A stretch of 64,000 nucleotides of DNA from Microbispora corallina (GTDB lineage: Bacteria; Actinomycetota; Actinomycetes; Streptosporangiales; Streptosporangiaceae): the NCBI RefSeq assembly GCF_016863035.1, contig NZ_BOOC01000033.1, forward strand, positions 94,553 to 158,552, given 5' to 3'. The translations under genes and the position numbers were made by a program. Below are positions 63,518 through 64,000 of this stretch, in pieces. Below the pieces are notes generated by a model, which made no database searches, had not been told where the DNA came from, and saw only the letters and a program-made list of their open reading frames with translations. Each line of letters opens with the position of its first letter. The stretch's first letter is position 1.

Positions 63518-64000
63518 CGGCTCGTCCTTTACCGGCTTGTCCTTCTCCGGGCCCGTCCCGACACGAGGGACCGTAATCCACGATCTAGCTGGACCACGCC
63601 GACACGCCGGGCCATTTAATTGTTTTTGGCGCGTTAATGTGGTGGCCGAGTACGTGCGTCTTCATCGCGGATTACCTAAGCCCTTCCAGGGTAACTCTGA
63701 CCGCCGACTACCCACTAGGTGTTTTTTTAAACATTTGTCGCACTTGACGCTGAGGTGTTTGGAGAGAATCCGCAGGTCAGAGCGGTTTTGCCCAGACCAC
63801 CCCTGCGCCCGACGATCCAGATGAAATCTGGAGGTCGGGAGCGCGGTCCCTTTGTGTGCTTGGTGTGCATGGGACGGGGACGACGGCGACCGCCGGGGGC
63901 TCGTGGCTGTAGGGCGTGATGGGCGGTCGTGGGGTGGTTGTGCGCGGCGGGAGAGGGTGGTCGTTCGTGCGTGGTCGTTGGATGGCGGAGGGGGCGATGA
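63518..64000. other. Right-edge region, AT-richer, no intact gene
   Basis: The first part is the sepF upstream region. From about 63604 to 63760 the GC content falls well below the rest, with a T7 run at 63722-63728. A broken NB-ARC fragment lies at 63727-63840. The last 130 bases are G-rich on the plus strand and show no supported gene. Confidence 0.5.
63727..63840 (-). pseudogene. Broken NB-ARC/STAND P-loop fragment
   Basis: Leftward frame RPPDFIWIVGRRGGLGKTAL, then TCGFSPNTSASSATNV and a stop. The IWIVGRxGGLGKTAL part matches the Walker A region of NB-ARC-type STAND ATPases. The frame has no supported start upstream and ends about 20 residues after the P-loop, so it is a fragment. The surrounding base composition differs from the core genes. 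Confidence 0.45.

Noticed and set aside
63059..63619. Open frame encoding SGPGLSGPGLSGPGL repeats
   Set aside because: Translation of the tandem repeat on the strand opposite sepF; no ribosome site.
63501..63824. 107-residue plus-strand frame at the right edge
   Set aside because: Composition unlike a protein and it crosses the AT-rich patch; the opposite strand carries a recognisable P-loop fragment.

Overview
The window is very GC-rich (about 70-73 %), densely packed and uses many GTG/TTG starts and 4-bp start/stop overlaps. Its content (actinobacterial DUF families, MoaD/ThiS next to a threonine synthase-like gene, monocistronic groEL with CIRCE operators, an XPB-type helicase, LexA boxes of the CGAAC-N4-GTTCG type, SepF) points to a filamentous actinomycete. 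Streptosporangiales is the best guess; the genus cannot be read from the sequence. No rRNA, tRNA, IS element, phage or CRISPR array was recognised. The region is mostly chromosomal core, with decayed gene fragments at both edges.

Layout. 0-1 kb: end of a TetR-like regulator, a probable PepSY-type remnant, a DUF1622 membrane protein. 1.1-4.5 kb: two overlapping membrane-anchored dynamin-like GTPases. 4.5-15.4 kb: an exporter and signalling island: a duplicated-domain lipoprotein, sensor kinase and response regulator, a glycine-rich membrane protein, a MacB-like permease and ATPase and an HlyD-like adaptor in one operon; a second, divergent HlyD-like adaptor with a giant low-complexity insert; and a second, paralogous kinase/regulator pair. 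15.4-24 kb: L-2-hydroxyglutarate dehydrogenase-like enzyme, a small unknown gene behind a perfect LexA box, CBS protein, beta-propeller surface protein, aldo/keto reductase behind a MerR-type promoter, RNA cyclic phosphodiesterase, MFS exporter with its MarR regulator, purine permease. 24-37.6 kb: a large sacsin-like GHKL ATPase with DUF3027, MFS protein, cold-shock protein, helicase C-terminal-domain/WYL protein, XPB helicase, HelD-like helicase, septum-formation-domain protein. 37.7-42.5 kb: groEL2 with two CIRCE operators, CspA-type protein, a sulfur-carrier/threonine synthase-like pair under a SAM riboswitch, an ECF-type sigma factor. 42.6-53.7 kb: trehalose synthesis (otsA, otsB), MFS, secreted protein, DUF3263, SAM hydrolase-like protein, and a five-gene oligopeptide/dipeptide ABC importer. 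54-63.5 kb: a Wzm/Wzt-like polysaccharide ABC exporter, PEBP protein, small gene behind a LexA-like box, alanine-rich secreted protein, DUF1707/LiaF-like protein, plsX, argS, an unknown membrane protein and a short SepF paralogue. 63.5-64 kb: an AT-richer stretch with a broken NB-ARC/STAND P-loop fragment.

How genes work together. The most coherent hypothesis for unusual biochemistry is the 40.1-41.8 kb operon: a SAM-sensing leader, a threonine synthase-like PLP enzyme and a diglycine-tailed sulfur carrier, which together suggest protein-thiocarboxylate-dependent homocysteine (methionine) synthesis rather than threonine synthesis. The exporter island is linked by unusual glycine-rich segments in most of its envelope proteins. 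Many genes start directly at a predicted transcription start (leaderless mRNAs).
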